DNA of 64,000 nt. Origin: Astrothelium macrocarpum (taxonomy: Eukaryota; Ascomycota; Dothideomycetes; Trypetheliales; Trypetheliaceae). The number at the start of each line of letters is the position of its first letter. Within the stretch, counting starts at the first letter, position 1. The stretch covers positions 124,001 to 188,000 of the forward strand of contig JAGEMR010000001.1 of assembly GCA_021030915.1 (NCBI GenBank), in the 5' to 3' direction. Under the pieces are notes generated by a model that made no database searches, had not been told where the DNA came from, and saw only the letters and a program-made list of their open reading frames with translations. The position numbers and the translations under genes were made by a program. Below are positions 1 through 13,155 of this stretch, piece after piece.

Positions 1-949
1 CCTTGTACGCGTTCGCGTTCGTGTTCGCGTCCGCAATGATGTAGTATGCTATTTTGGGGGGGTTTAGAATTTGAGGGTGAGAATGCTTTATTCTTGAAAA
101 TTGCAAACGTGATGCAGTTTCAACGTTCGCCAATTAGAATATCCCTCATATCTGCGTTTCAAAATGTCAGTGAGCATATAGCAGTAAACTGAAGGTTTGA
201 TCCAAGTCCTCATGGCTGAAAGGAGGCCGTGTCACAAGAAGTCTGGCAGATGACGCATGGTACGCAAGCAAACATGATCCCAAGCAACCTGCCTAGGGCT
301 GAGATGCTACAAGTGTAGTTCTGCATACCCACAATTCCGTAGTAAATGCGGGTCTCGCGAAGAGGAAGCATCACCGGCTCGCGCAGCAACAGTCAGTGAA
401 GGAAACTTGATATCTTGGTGACTTCTAATTACAAACTCTATTTACCACGCAAATAATCGTCTATGAAAGGGACGAAGTCAAAGTATTAACATCCAGATGA
501 AGGGAAGACCAGTATTGCTTGTGAATGTCACGCACTAAGTTTGGTCACCCAAATCGAGGCTCGCATTCTAGAATTCACTCGACTTTGTTATAAGCAGTAA
601 TCCGAATGATAATGATCAATGGGGTCCCTCTAAAATGCCAATGAGCAGAGAAAACCGAAAGTCTGAAGAGATGAAAAGAGTCTACCCGGAATTCAAGTCC
701 GACAAAATTCCAGGAAGTGCATTAATTAGAAAACCAAGCCGAAAACCACGAAGCAAATTCTTTCCGAGAGTCCTTGTTATGACCAGGTTCACAAGTCTAT
801 CATCGTGAGAGTTTCTGCTCGAACTTGTGATGAAGCATGCACCAATCTGGTTTACTGCATGCCCTTCGTGAGCACTTCCAAACGTCATCCGGTATCACTC
901 CGCGTCGAAGTAGTGTGCCATTCTCCGCAAGACTACCGCGATCGTATAA
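1..949. other. 3' flank of the RdRP gene, no gene seen
   Basis: No open frame here looks coding. The first 35 bases are GC-rich with an imperfect cgttcg repeat (about 9-35) and could be the edge of a gene lying outside the window. The rest is probably 3' UTR and spacer for the RNA-dependent RNA polymerase that ends at 950. Confidence 0.5.
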
Positions 950-3900
950 TCATTCGAAATCATCAATAATGCTCTCTGCAACGCCGTCGCTCCTGGCGTC
1001 GTCATCATCCTGTAAACCCGCTCCTACAGCGCGAGTGTCTGACTTCTTCGCCTTCCTAGGTTTCATGATCTCCCACATACCTTGTTCCAGCGCGCGGCTG
1101 CCAGACGATGACGCTGCACTCTTAAGCAGAACGAGCTCCTTGCCGGCATTCTGAAACACGTACGCCCGAGCCCCTTGACAAGTCGCATGAAGCGCGGAGG
1201 CTTTAAGAAGATCCCATTCCGTTGGATAATTGGGACCTTTGGGCAAGAACAATGTGAACCTTAGCGTGCGCGGGAGGCAGTCAACTGAGGCTGGAGCGAT
1301 GTCTTTGTATGCCTGGAAGAATCGCTCGCCGTGATCCAGGTAATCATCAAAATTGTCCATGTCTACCTTCTTGGATATCTCGTCCATGTATTGACTCTTG
1401 AGCTTGGTACATTTGTCTGAGAGGTGATTGAGTTCAAGTAGGAGGCCTTCATCTCCATTCGAAGCATTGGTCTCAGCAAATTTACGGTAGTGGTAATAGA
1501 GGGAGGTAAGGTCGCCATCCTCAGCTTGAGCATTCGAAAGGTGGAGTGTTATTTGCTGTAAAGTCTCAATCATGTGGGGCTTGACAACTTCGAACATCAG
1601 TTTATCAGTGACTTGATCAGGATTGTATTCAGGATCAGGCTCCGAAGGAGTTTGACGCCTGATATTGAAAAAGATTTCCGCGTTTGCTTTCGTTATCTGT
1701 TTATAAGCGGGCGGAGGTATTCTTTCCGTCTTGAGATCCTTACAGCTCTTTATGAAACGCAGGTAATCCTTAGTTGAGTAACTGTATCCGTTTTTGGCAG
1801 AGTCAATCAGGTAATCATGAATGTCTGCTAGATAATTCAACCCAGGAGAATTAATAGTGTTCATATGGTAGGCAAGAGTCTCGTGGGACACTGTCACGGT
1901 TCCGAGTAATTCTGGTCTGTATCTGAAATCGAAGCTGCGTTTGAGAAATTCGTCAACCGGGTCAGTGGCTGTCTCATCTACTATAGCTCCCAGAGGTGTC
2001 CTATTAACGTGGATACCAAAAAATTCCGGCGGTGGCACTTCAGATGGAATTGGTGCATTTTTGAAGTCCTGAGTGAGCATAGGTTCCCAACAAATCCAAA
2101 ACTAAAGCATAGTCAGACATAGACATAGATAAAATGGACAAGAAGCAGACCGTATCTCCATCGTAATCGCCACCTTGTAACTTGTGCGCCAATGGAACTT
2201 GTCCCTTACGAGGGAAAACGACGACATCACGTAGATGGCTCAACTCTTGCTTAAAAACCGCTCGGACCTGAAGTAAGTTAGCCATGGTCCTTGGAAGAGG
2301 GACAGATTAAGCACCTTTTGGATGTCAGATCGTCTTAATGTCGGATGACGGGCGACGAGAACCTCCCTTTGATGGAGGTGCGAAACCAACTCTCCAGATC
2401 TCTCATCATGGAAATCCTTTGAAAATGCTAGGTGTATTTCGCCAGGCATTAGAATATCATAAGGGTCGGCAATGCCAATAGCATTGGTTGAACGACCAAT
2501 GGGAATACTCAGATTCTGCACGATCCTCCAGCAGTAGTTGCGAGATAGTCTGATAACAGCATCGGCGAGAAATCGGTTGTTCCTTGGATCAAAGCCACCC
2601 TATACAGATCAGATACCGAAAGCGTCAACAAAGCGTTGCCCAAGCTTACCTCCAATAGAAAATTAATCTTCTCCACTAGAGTAAACGGTAGTCCACCAAG
2701 CCATTTCATCTCATTTTCCCTTTCATTATCTTCTAACAACGCATTGTGACTATGTGTCCACGTCCGTAGGCTTTGCGGATCATTGAGAGCATTCAAGAGA
2801 CTGTTCCGCTCGAAGTCGAGATAGACCCGTATCTGTTCGGAAATCTTCTCCACACTGACACCACGGTCTCGCAGGACTGGTAAGAACGCCAGATTTAACG
2901 CTGAAGGCGTCAATGGTTTCGAATATTTCAACAGTTCGAAGGACAACCGTTGGCGCTCAAACGTAGTATCTTCCAGATCATCAGTATGAGGATGGAATTT
3001 GAGCTGACTTTCCTTGATCTCAATCCATTTCCCTCGATGCGCTGGATCGGTAGAGTCCGTTGGGGCGCTTATGTACCAAACACCCTTCGAACCAGCTATT
3101 CTTGCTTGCATAACGCTGGGCATCGGATCAATCTTTCCAAGACTACGCCACATTTCTTGAACTGCGCCCAAGGAGATTGCAGCACATCCCTGTCGTGGTT
3201 AGTGCTTGCGAGCAACACACAGAAAGAGTACGTACATCATCCATAATGAGCTCAGAATTTACTTCTTCTGTCCAAGTGAGGCTCGGATCATTGAATTCGG
3301 TGCTTTCCAAAGTACCATCGGGTTTGGTGTCTTCAATTTGTCGAACCTGACTTGGTAAGAAAACAATGGTTTGTGTCGTCTTAGAAAAGCCTAGACGAAT
3401 CAGCATGCGGTCCAATGAAGAATTGGTGACTCACGAACCCAATTCTAATCGGGAGTATGCTTTGCAGAAAGGCTGCTCAAGATTGTTGTTTACGAATAAA
3501 AACCAATTTATGACTTGGTACAAACTTATGGCTGGCACCTATCTAGAGATTACCATACTAGCCAAGATTCAACAAACAGAGGAAGGACACACATCCACGC
3601 CATTTGTAGCGAATAGAACTAGTCTCTGACCACTTTGGGCATTTCGCTGACGGGAAGTCTTCTTGCTCTTTTTGTTCTCCATCATCAGGACTCGCCAGGT
3701 ACGTCCGAGGAACCTGTGTTCCTTCGTGAGCCATTGTCGATAGCGAGCGTCATAGTTTTCCTCCTGTCCTGCGAGACACTGTAGCTCTTTTGGCCGAGAT
3801 TGAAATGACGGGACGTTGAGGTACAGAAATCGATCAGCCCCGAAAACACGCTGGAATCGGCACGATTTTTCTCTTTGGATAGGCTCGAGTCGCAGCTGGA

Positions 3901-5711
3901 AGAGAGAATCGCTTTTCGTAGTATCCCAAGCTAGAGATCCTACTAAAACTACCTCAGATGACGCAGCGGTCGCATCATTCCAAATCTTCGAATTTGTTCG
4001 GTTTGGCAGCCTTTTCCTCTGCATAACAGCTTCAAAATGAGACCACAGATGGTCGTAGTTGTTGAAGTCACCATCATGCATGCTAAGCAACTCTGAGACT
4101 GGTAGTCCTGTTCTAAGCGCAACTCGGCACGCTTCGTAGCGTGCGAAGAAGTGCTGTGGCGCAAGATCTGGTGGTGTGTCCTCACAGACTAAACTGGGTT
4201 GCCTCAGGAAGTTTCGAACGAGATAGTGCTCAGGACCTGAAGGGGCAGGTTCTGGTTTTGGTGGAAAAGTGTCCTGTTCTCGATCATCAAGATGTAGCTC
4301 TTCCATTGGCTGTGACAGTGGCTCATCGTCGATCTGTCTGGCTATAGCTATGTAAGCTGAGAGATCTTGGACGACATTCAGTTGTTTTTCGACACCATCA
4401 GCGCGTAGATGCATTTCCGTGTCCCCAATTGATATGGTATCAGAGCTGTGAAATAGCTTTGGCTGCTCTGACAAATTTTTTGGCCCGGGTGCCTCGCCAG
4501 GGTAACTTACAAATAAGGTGTTTGCCGTGCTTGGTCCGTCTTGACTCTGTGACCAAAATGAGCCTTGCAAAGAGCGATTCGTAGAGCTTTCTGACACGAA
4601 GCTTCGATTAATATGTGTTTCTCGGGGCAACGTCTCACTACTTCTACTCTTTTTGGCCGATTGTGGAGCGGTCAAAGAACTATCTGCGGATATTTCTGTG
4701 GATGACCTCTTTCGGTCTCCTCCAGTCAATTGATTGCCTGTTGCGCGAGGACTGCGTGTGCTGCTACTTATCCCAGTCGATCGTTCGAGCATTAGTCTCC
4801 TTTGGCGTTCATTCTGAGCAGCCAAAGTAGGGGAGTCCGGAGGGTTTTCAAGGGTAGCATCGTACGAGTTGTCATCATCGACCTGAGTACGGGGAAATGG
4901 AAGTTTGGTATTCTCAATGGTATCATCAGATCTAAGCAAATATTTTCGCTTCAAGGAATCGTTGCTTCTAATGGTTGGAGTTGGCTGAGCTGGGGATGGA
5001 GGTACATGCTGCCGATCAGCACCAAGCGGAACATTTTGACAGTTTCCGCCATGAGCTGTAGCCAAGATCTCACCGGATTTCGGGCGAGCTGTGTTGACTT
5101 AGTTTGGTTCTTACAAATAGGAGTGATTAAGAGAGAAGAAGTTGAACGGCACTCAACGAATGAGACATACCGTTAGGAGAAAAACCGCTGACGTTGTCAT
5201 CTCTTATAAAGGGATTTTTGGAGAAGGCAGACATTCCATTGGAGGTTGTGAATTTGAGGTCCGTAGGATTCTTTGCCGCCCTCAATTTATCTGCGACAGA
5301 TGTGCTAGGCGTTATGCGTTGGCTGCATTGCCAATCCTCATCTCTAACCAGATCCTTCAGGCAATGAAGTCGGGATTTCGGTGTAGACAAGACATGGGCA
5401 CGTTGCTCAAAGTCAGCAAGAACGCCGTCAAGCGCCTTACGGTCCACATAGAAGAGTCGTCTGATCCCATTGTAGCAAAATTCACTGTCTGTTCCACGGT
5501 GATCCTTGGGTGAATACGGGACATCTCGCCGCTTCAATGGCAAATTGTATTTTACCGCAAGTACTTCAACGAGATCATTGATCTCGTTATGCGAGCGATG
5601 CTGTGGGGTGTGTGGTACTTGAGTTGGTAAAGCATCCTTCGCGCCATGAGCGTTTTGATGCAAGTTACGTGGAGACGTCATATGAGTAGCGGTAATAAGC
5701 GTAGGTAACAA
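950..5711 (-). CDS. RNA-dependent RNA polymerase (RNAi type, QDE-1/SAD-1 family)
   Basis: Cellular RdRP that copies single-stranded RNA into dsRNA for Dicer in quelling or meiotic silencing. Eight exons on the minus strand: 5711-5171, 5088-3593, 3538-3439, 3390-3236, 3189-2650, 2599-2315, 2267-2151, 2101-950; they total 4386 nt, giving 1461 residues, close to QDE-1 size. The splice junctions rebuild family motifs: LGFSKT across exons 3/4, MDDGCAAIS across 4/5 (about residue 762), QARIAGSKGVW, GGFDPRNN across 5/6, ADPYDILMPGEIHLAFS, and the catalytic GGDYDGDT at the end of exon 7 (about 1072-1078), followed by FWICWEP. The three Asp of DYDGD are the metal ligands in this family. The first roughly 480 residues are Ser/Thr/Pro-rich and look disordered. 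The gene is divergent from DML1. DYDGD rather than DLDGD suggests the QDE-1 branch, but this is an inference. Confidence 0.93.
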
Positions 5712-6135
5712 GCTACTTAGTAGGTACTAAAGCTGGTAGCTGTATACCTTAGCTGCCTTAGGATCCCGTAGGTCAAGGCTTGTTAGAGCGGATGAGTGGA
5801 GAAGGCGACGACAAGGGCTATGTTTGGTGTGGTCTAGCGCAGGAACATATCCCCCGCTCACGAGAATTTAAGTGGGGCTAGGGTGTAGGAGCAAATCATC
5901 TGAAGCTCGTGCCGCTCCAAATTAGGATCTGATCCAAGGAAAGAGGACGTAGAAGTGAGCCGGCGAGTGAATGTGAAGTTTATGATAGCATAATAGCAGA
6001 CACAGAACCTAATACCTTAAGCTGGGTGCATGGCGAAAGCTATGCTTGCAAATCTCAAAGGTATCAGTGCTCAGGCTGGACACCGGTAAGGATCATAGAA
6101 AATCAGGGCAGTCAGCACCCCAGAGTCCGGGCATC
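5712..6135. promoter_or_regulatory. shared divergent promoter region, RdRP / DML1
   Basis: This 424 bp spacer separates the start codons of two divergent genes and must hold both promoters. I see no clear TATA box and no extra reading frame of note. Confidence 0.5.
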
Positions 6136-7866
6136 ATGCACGAAATCTTAACTCTGCAATTAGGCCAGCAGAGTAACTATCTCGCAACCCATTTCTGGAA
6201 TACTCAGGTTGAGCTGCAAAATCTTCGTTAACGGCCCATTCATCTGATCTTTTTCAAGGAATCGTATTTTACATACAAAGGACAAGACGAGTCACTTGTT
6301 GATCATGATGTTCACTTTCGACCTGGTATTGGCGCCGACGGGTCCGATACATATACGCCTCGAACCGTAGTTTATGACTTGAAAGGCGGATTTGGCTCAC
6401 TGAGGAAAATCAATGCGCTTTACGAGGCAGCAGAAGAAGACCCGGCTTCTCAGAGTCTATGGTATGCGTTAAACATGAGCGTTGTCGAGATGACGCACGA
6501 TCTGACCAACATCTGAAACCAGGCACGGAACAACAATCCCCCACAAGCAGAGACCTATTCCCATAAGTTCCTATCAACAGCACCTCGATGCCGGCCTCGA
6601 CCCACCTCCTCTCACAACCTCGTCCGTCCGTTATTGGTCTGACTATAATCGCGTCTTCTACCACCCACGCTCTATCGTCCAGATCGCCGAATATGAGCTC
6701 CAATCTCGGCTCGTTCCGTTCGAGAAGTGGGACGTCGGGGAAGAATTATTCAGGAATCTCGATCGTGAGCATGACTTGCTTGATCGAGATCTGAGACCAT
6801 TCGTGGAAGAATGTGACCACATGCAAGGCCTACAGGTGATTACTGGGGTAGATGATGCTTGGGGAGGATTTGCGGCGAGGTATCTGGAGAAGATGCGAGA
6901 TGAGTTTGGGAAGGCGAGTATTTGGGTCTGGGGCCTTGGGGATGGCAATGAGAAGACTAGGGTAAGATTTTGGCACTTGGCACAGATCAGATGAACAGCT
7001 ATTGAAGGACTCTGCAGGAGAAACAGATGCAGCGCCTTCTGAACAGCGCGAAGTCGATGCAGGAACTTTCTGCGCAAGCTTCCCTTTATGTTCCCACGAC
7101 CAACAATCCATCTACATTGCCGTCATATGTCACGATTGATGCTTCCTCGCCATGGCATACATCAGCGCTGCAAGGCGCGGCTTTGGAGAGTATGACTCTG
7201 CCAGCAAGATTACGTTCAAATGCAGCAGCTAGAACCACATTGGTCGACATGGAATCTGCCTTCATCAACCACGGCAACCGCATAATTGCAAGCCTAGGGA
7301 TGTCTGTCGCGTATTCTGATGAGCTGGAAGAAAGGATGCAGACGGATGATGGGAATACATTGGATATCAGTCTGCTCCCAAGCAGTCCTCAAGGACCCCA
7401 AAGGCTAGGCTCAAGAGCACATGTTTTTACCAGCGTACAAGCTCTGCGTGGACCCTGGGAATCAGACAGAGATACGGGGAGTTTGCAATCCGACAGAACA
7501 GATCGATTTCAGTCGGGTCCGATAATACGCAAGTCAGTATTCCATAAGCCAGCTTCTTGTCATTTTGTACCCAGATTAATCAAGAACACCAGATACCGTA
7601 CCTCTCAGCTCTTCCCCCAGCTCTCCAGCTTTCCTCACATCTTCTCAAATTTATCGCCAAGATCAGATACCACACCGCTCGCTATCCAAACGGCATTGGC
7701 TACGTCTTCCATAGTGTCAGATCGCATTAAAGCAATGTCTGGCGCGGTTCGGCGGCTCATTGGCTTGGATGAACGAGAAGCATTGTGTAACGAGCTCGAG
7801 GAACTTTGCGATGAGTATCTTGAAGGATGGGAGAGTGGGAGCGATGACGGCGACGAGGAGGACTAG
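6136..7866 (+). CDS. DML1: Misato/DML1-type tubulin-like protein (mitochondrial inheritance)
   Basis: Homologue of yeast DML1 and animal misato, tubulin/FtsZ-like proteins needed for mitochondrial DNA partitioning and mitochondrial distribution. Four exons: 6136-6207, 6259-6461, 6523-6961, 7018-7866, total 1563 nt, 520 residues (yeast about 475). The N-terminus [22 protein letters not shown] is the misato version of the tubulin nucleotide-binding start. It is followed by [16 protein letters not shown] and [10 protein letters not shown], then the central segment ending in the [22 protein letters not shown] block. The start was chosen because it is the first residue of the conserved segment; an in-frame ATG 90 bp upstream is less likely. 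The C-terminus is acidic (GSDDGDEED). Cytosolic or mitochondrion-associated location is expected from family knowledge. Confidence 0.92.
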
Positions 7867-8305
7867 ATTGGACGCGAGAAACCTTTTTCGTCGTGAACGT
7901 GATTTGCGAAGAGATACGAAAATCACGGTGTATGTTACCTTCTGGCGAGACTCATTATTTTAAACAATGATTCTTCCCATGTAATTGAGCAGTTTGAATT
8001 TGCCTTCCTCCCTGAGCCGACCGCCGCTCAGTCTTTTAGCTCAACATTGGACGTTATATTCTCGCAAGCATATTGTGCAACGTAGTGACCGGTTATTTAA
8101 TGATGTCCCGACGGATTTTAACTCTTGTCTGTTCCGGAGGTTAAAAGCCGGCCCCGCGAAACTGCCAGCGGTCTACGAGACACACTTTGTTACGTCATTG
8201 CAAATGGCTTTCATAATCTAATACAAACCAATTGGGACGGCTCCATTTCATCAAGTGCTTACTTATGTTACTACCCTTACTTTCGAACACAATTCTCGAC
8301 CGATA
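7867..8305. other. spacer between DML1 and the reductase gene
   Basis: 3' flank of DML1 and promoter side of the reductase. Short open frames occur but none has recognisable content, and no RNA gene is seen. Confidence 0.4.
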
Positions 8306-9542
8306 ATGTCTACTCCTATCATCGATTACTCTATTGTCGCCAAAGATGCATTAATCCTGGTGACAGGGGTGACAGGACTTATTGGTAGCCATGTCGCTGA
8401 TCAATGCCTGAAAGCCGGCTTTCGGGTCAGAGGAACTGCACGAAGTAAAAGCAAGGCCGCTTGGATCAAGGAGCTATTCGACCAAAGATATGGTTCGGGA
8501 AGGTTTGAGGAGGTGATTGTCAAGGATATGTCTGTTGACGGTGCTTTCGATGAAGCTGTCAAAGGTAACAATAAGTTTCAACTTTTATCTTTCAGAACCC
8601 AAATCTTATTCATAAATAATTCATCACGATGGCTGAAACATGGGCTCAGGCTGTGTTGGGGTGATGCACGTAGCTAGCGATATGTCCTTCTCCTCGAATC
8701 CACACGAGGTGATTCCACACGTTATCGCGGGCGTAACCAATTGTATAAAAGCTGCCAAGAACGAAACTTCTGTCGAACGGTTTGTATATACGTCATCTTC
8801 AACAGCTTGCGTTAGCCCTACACCCAATAAGGAGATCACAATAGATCAGTCGACATGGAATCAGGATGCAATCAAGCAAGCATGGAAAGCTCCGCCTTAC
8901 GAGGTATGTCTTTTTCATGGTAGACATGTTCAGGATAATGTATCGGATACACTGATGTCGAGATAGGAAGAGAGAGGCTACGCCGTCTACTGCGCGAGCA
9001 AAACTCAAGCTGAGTACGAGACCTGGGAATTCATGAAAAAGGAGAAACCTAGCTTCGAACTCACTACTGGTAAGCTTGATCATTTTCATTGCACATCTGG
9101 AAGCTGACGGCGCGCCTCCGAAGTGCTGCCAAACATGAATTGGGGTCGTATCTTGTCAGTCGCTCATCAAGGTCATCCCTCGACTAGCCGCTTACCAGTT
9201 GCCCTCTATCGAGGAGACATTGAGACCTGCCTCAAGCAGGACCCGCAATGGTTTGTAGATGTCGAAGATTGTGCGCGTCTACATGTAGCTGCCTTGACTC
9301 GGAAGGACACTGTCGGGGAACGAATCTTTGCGTTTACTGAGCCTTTCAATTGGAATGATTTGCTAGGCAAATACAGGCAAATGTTTCCAGAGAAGAGCTT
9401 CGTCGATGATGTCCCGGGTTTGGGAAGGGATTTGGTGAAGGTGCCGAATCAGAGAGCAGAAGAGCTACTAAAAGGAATGGGGAGAAAGGGTTGGACGGGT
9501 ATGGAAGAATGTCTAAGAAACAACTTAGAAGGCGTTGCATAA
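8306..9542 (+). CDS. GRE2-like NAD(P)-dependent aldehyde/ketone reductase (extended SDR)
   Basis: Extended short-chain dehydrogenase of the GRE2/dihydroflavonol-4-reductase-like group, which reduces aldehydes and ketones such as methylglyoxal with NADPH. Four exons: 8306-8564, 8650-8903, 8967-9069, 9124-9542; 1035 nt, 344 residues, the usual family length. The nucleotide-binding loop VTGVTGLIGSHV (residues about 19-30) has the GxxGxxG pattern. The catalytic pair is Y179 and K183 in YCASK, and the Ser-rich VYTSSSTACV precedes it. The start ATG is placed shortly before the Rossmann strand; an in-frame ATG 51 bp upstream is possible. The actual substrate cannot be read from sequence. It is likely cytosolic, as no targeting signal is seen. 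Confidence 0.9.
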
Positions 9543-10241
9543 AATTCAGAGAAGTCGTAGGCATAACTCTATGTCTAGAATTTCTAAGTTATTCAAAAGG
9601 ACTCGTCAAGCAGTTACTTTTTTTAGGCCCGCACGGCAATCAGCGCCAAGCGCTTTGATCAGCTACAAGCTAGGCTCGACGTGGGTAGAAAGTTTGGTTG
9701 CCTTGAAGTTCAAATCTCCCAGTGGAAATATTCAAAGCGAAAATGTCGAGGATGCGGAAATGGGCGGAAATCGCGTAGGAGAGACATCCACAGGGAAGTT
9801 CGACACCGAGCACGTGGAGTTCGGGAGGATCGCCGGGACATTCATCTGGTACCAGACTTCAGCCTCTCCACTCCAACCTTCAAGGGTCAGTCTATGGCTG
9901 CATCGAGCTTCCTGATTAGCCATCGTAGCTTCGTGCACGACTCGTCCGCTACGGACCATGCGCAGTACACCATGATGCGCAATTGGACAGAACATGAAGT
10001 GGACGTCATGCCAAGAGAAACAACAAACGCCTCCATTCCCACTTGTCGATTCCATCAGCACGTCCGCCGCAAAACTTGTGCTGACTGCGATGAAGTATGG
10101 ACTCGGGTACAAGAACTGCTGCTGTCCGGTACCGGATGTGTCTCCACAAGGCGCTTGGCAGAGAGTCAGCCTTTCTCCATTTGCCCATTCAATCTGCCAC
10201 AGAAACTCATTGAATTGAGTTGAGAAGCAAGGACGGTCAAT
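9543..10241. other. spacer with two overlapping antiparallel open frames
   Basis: Between the reductase and the phosphatase both strands stay open for over 500 bp: plus 9681-10223 (180 codons) and minus 10247-9732 (171 codons). Neither translation resembles a family I know. The segment also has to hold the promoter of the phosphatase gene. Treated as spacer; a real gene is not excluded. Confidence 0.35.
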
Positions 10242-12277
10242 ATGCAATTCCTTCGTTTTATTGCAACTCTCGTTGCGTCCGCCTCTATTGCTGAGGCGTC
10301 ATGGGCCAAGAACATCAACTACCGCTCACCTTCCGAGCACCACCCAGGTCTAGGCGTTGCCGTTCACAAGGTCGTCAAGCGCAACAATCCCGCGACTGTT
10401 TACGGAGCTTCGAACCTCAATTTCACTCATGGCGTTGCTTCAGGCGACCCATATCCAGATTCGGTCATCTTGTGGACCCGTGTTGCTCCTATGTATGCTT
10501 CTGATGCCTCAAACGATTCTGTCTCTGGCTACGTTCCGCTGTACAATCATGATGATAACATTGCTGTTTCCACGGGACCTATTTGTGTGCAATACAAGGT
10601 TTCAGAAGACCGCAACTTCACCACTGTCGTGACGAGTGGCCAGGTCTACACTAGCTCCGATGTTGATTATACTGTCAAGGTACGCGCGATCTTTTGCAAT
10701 GATTTCGGCAAACAAATGCAAGGGTCTAATACGCCTGCCAATGCTTCGAGTAAAGCACACCATTTCATTGCTGACTAAATTCAAGGTCGAAGCCACTGGT
10801 CTCCAGCCGTATACGACTTACTACTATCAATTCAACGTTTGTGGCTCTTCCAAGGCTAGCCAGCTTGGTCGTACCAAGACCACTCCTGCCGCGAATGATC
10901 CTGTTACTGGTGTTGGACTTGCCGTGTATTCCTGTAGCAATTACCGTAGGTATTCCGATGGTAGATTAGGGGAAATTTACTGACTCACTTGCAGCTTTCG
11001 GGTATTTTAATGCGTTTGGTAATCCAGCTCGTAAAGACTCCGTAGATTATGTAATTCATCTCGGTGATTACATCTATGAGTACGCCAACGGAGATTACGG
11101 ATACGGCCAGACCATCGATCGCATTCCTTTGCCCGACAAAACCATCTTCACGTTGTATGATTACCGGACAAGATTGGCCACTTACCGTAATGATCCAGAT
11201 CTCCAGCTGAGCCATGCTTCTTTTCCTTGGATCCCGGTCTGGGATGACCATGAAGTTGCCGACAACACTTACAGAGATGCCTCTTCTGAGCTCAACAATA
11301 CAGAACAATCATTCGTTCAGGACGGTGGTGTCAGCGTTGATCAACGTAAAATGAATGCGGTGCGTGCTTATTTCGAGTGGATGCCTATCCGTCAGGTTGA
11401 GATGGATGACAATCTTCGCATTTGGCGTTCGTTCTCTATCGGCTCTCTATTCGACTTGATCATGCTTGATACTCGTCATTACGACCGTTCCATTACTGAT
11501 CTCTACTGGAATACCTACTACGTTCACCAGATTTCGAATGATGCGGGTCGCTCGATGATGGGCTCGCGTCAAGAGCATTGGTTTTATGACTCACTCAGCT
11601 CTTCTGCCAACCGCGGTGCAACGTGGCGTATTATTGGTTCCCAAACAGTCTTCTCTCGCATGAACGAGTCTGTTGCTTATGGCAACGTGGATCCTCTTGA
11701 CTATGATGCTTGGGATGGCTACCAGTCGAATCGTAACAGGACCTTAAACCATCTCTACAGTAACAACATTGGCAATAATATCATGATATCCGGCGACTCT
11801 CATGCTTCTTGGGTATCAGATCTGGTCTGGCTTGATGATCATTCCTATGATAACGCCACTGGGGCCGGTTCAATTGGGGTTGAATTTGCTGGCTCGGCTG
11901 TCAGCTCGCCCTGTCCGTACGGCCAGAACATTTCGCTATCGAGCGCCAATAATTATTCTCACTGGCTCACCGATGCGAATCGTGAGCTCCAGTGGCAGGA
12001 CCTGTACTACCGCGGCTATTTCGAGCTCCAAATCAGCCATGACAAGCTTGACGCCCAGTATTTTGGTATGCCAACAATTGTAACAAGGAATCCCTATGAG
12101 ATCTCTTTGGCCAATTTCACGGTTCAAGCTGGTGCTAATAAAATCCAACGTCCTGTAGCTGGTGGCATTGCTGAAAGTGGGAGCCTGAAGAATGGTATCG
12201 TTAGAGAAACTAACCTTACCCATAATACCGAGAACAACACCTACTTCATCAGCCACTTTGATCAAGAGGATCTATAG
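10242..12277 (+). CDS. secreted PhoD-type alkaline phosphatase/phosphodiesterase
   Basis: Metallophosphatase of the PhoD family, which releases phosphate from phosphomono- and diesters outside the cell. Three exons: 10242-10679, 10786-10945, 10995-12277; 1881 nt, 626 residues. Residues 1-19 form a signal peptide (hydrophobic core FIATLVASASIAEA). The N-terminal PhoD domain is marked by NFTHGVASGDPYPDSVILWTR. The metallophosphatase core shows VYSCSNY, HLGDYIYEYANGDYG, VWDDHEVADNTY and SGDSHASW, which carry the Asp, Tyr, Asn and His metal ligands typical of PhoD. Many N-glycosylation sequons (for example NDS, NFT, NAT) fit secretion. Phosphate-starvation control is likely from family behaviour, but I did not find a clear regulatory site. 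Confidence 0.93.
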
Positions 12278-13155
12278 ATATTTTAGAAAATGGGGTCATC
12301 TGTGTGGGTAAAAAACCGTCTCTTGGATTGATAGGGTGGTACTTGGGACAGTAGATATCCTCCGTATATCAGTAAACGTACAAAGACAAACATTCATTGT
12401 GTATTGACCACTGAGATTGCATCCGCACAAAATTGCAAATGCTGCTCACCGAGTATCTTGTATTTGGTACAAAATATGATTGCGCATTTCGAAACATGTA
12501 AGAAGCTGAACTGATCTCGGAAGTCCCTAACAGTTTATTTTCATCCTCTTCACCCACGGGTGCGTCTACGTACCATCGACCTGCCTGCCTCCAACTACTC
12601 TTTGGCAATATTTTTTGTCATCTTTAGTGGTTTGCAGCAAATTCTGGCTCCGAGTGGCAGCCTAACCGTCAAGTTCCAACCAGTCCGCGAAATTAGTCTT
12701 CATCAAAGACCACAATATACCCTACGGCGCACATAGGCTCGGTGTCCTGTTATTTGTTCACTCAACCATCTTTCCATTTGTAAAAATTAATAAATGGCAT
12801 TGTTCTAATTTTGCGTCCGCGTGTCCATGGATACCGCTAGAGGACTATATCGCAAGGTAGACAACGTCAGCGCCAGCTAAGCCTCACCAAAAGGGCCAAT
12901 TAGCTAACACCAATATTTTAGAAACAGTCCTCTCTTCTATAACGTTCATCTGTATCCCGGCATGGAGCTTCGCTTTTATATACAGCCCTGATTGTGTTGC
13001 AAAAAAACTCCAGTTCCTCACTTTTGACTGTTTTGCCCATACGATGTATATTAACTGGATGCTCTAAGCCAAGCAAGAGATGCGTGCAGCACAACTTTGC
13101 AACTATCAGCGCCAAATGCCAAATATGCATGGCAATAGTAAAGCTCACTCGATGT
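12278..13155. other. convergent 3' spacer
   Basis: Lies between the ends of the phosphatase (+) and the next gene (-). Only short, uncharacteristic open frames; presumably two 3' UTRs. Nothing else seen. Confidence 0.4.
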
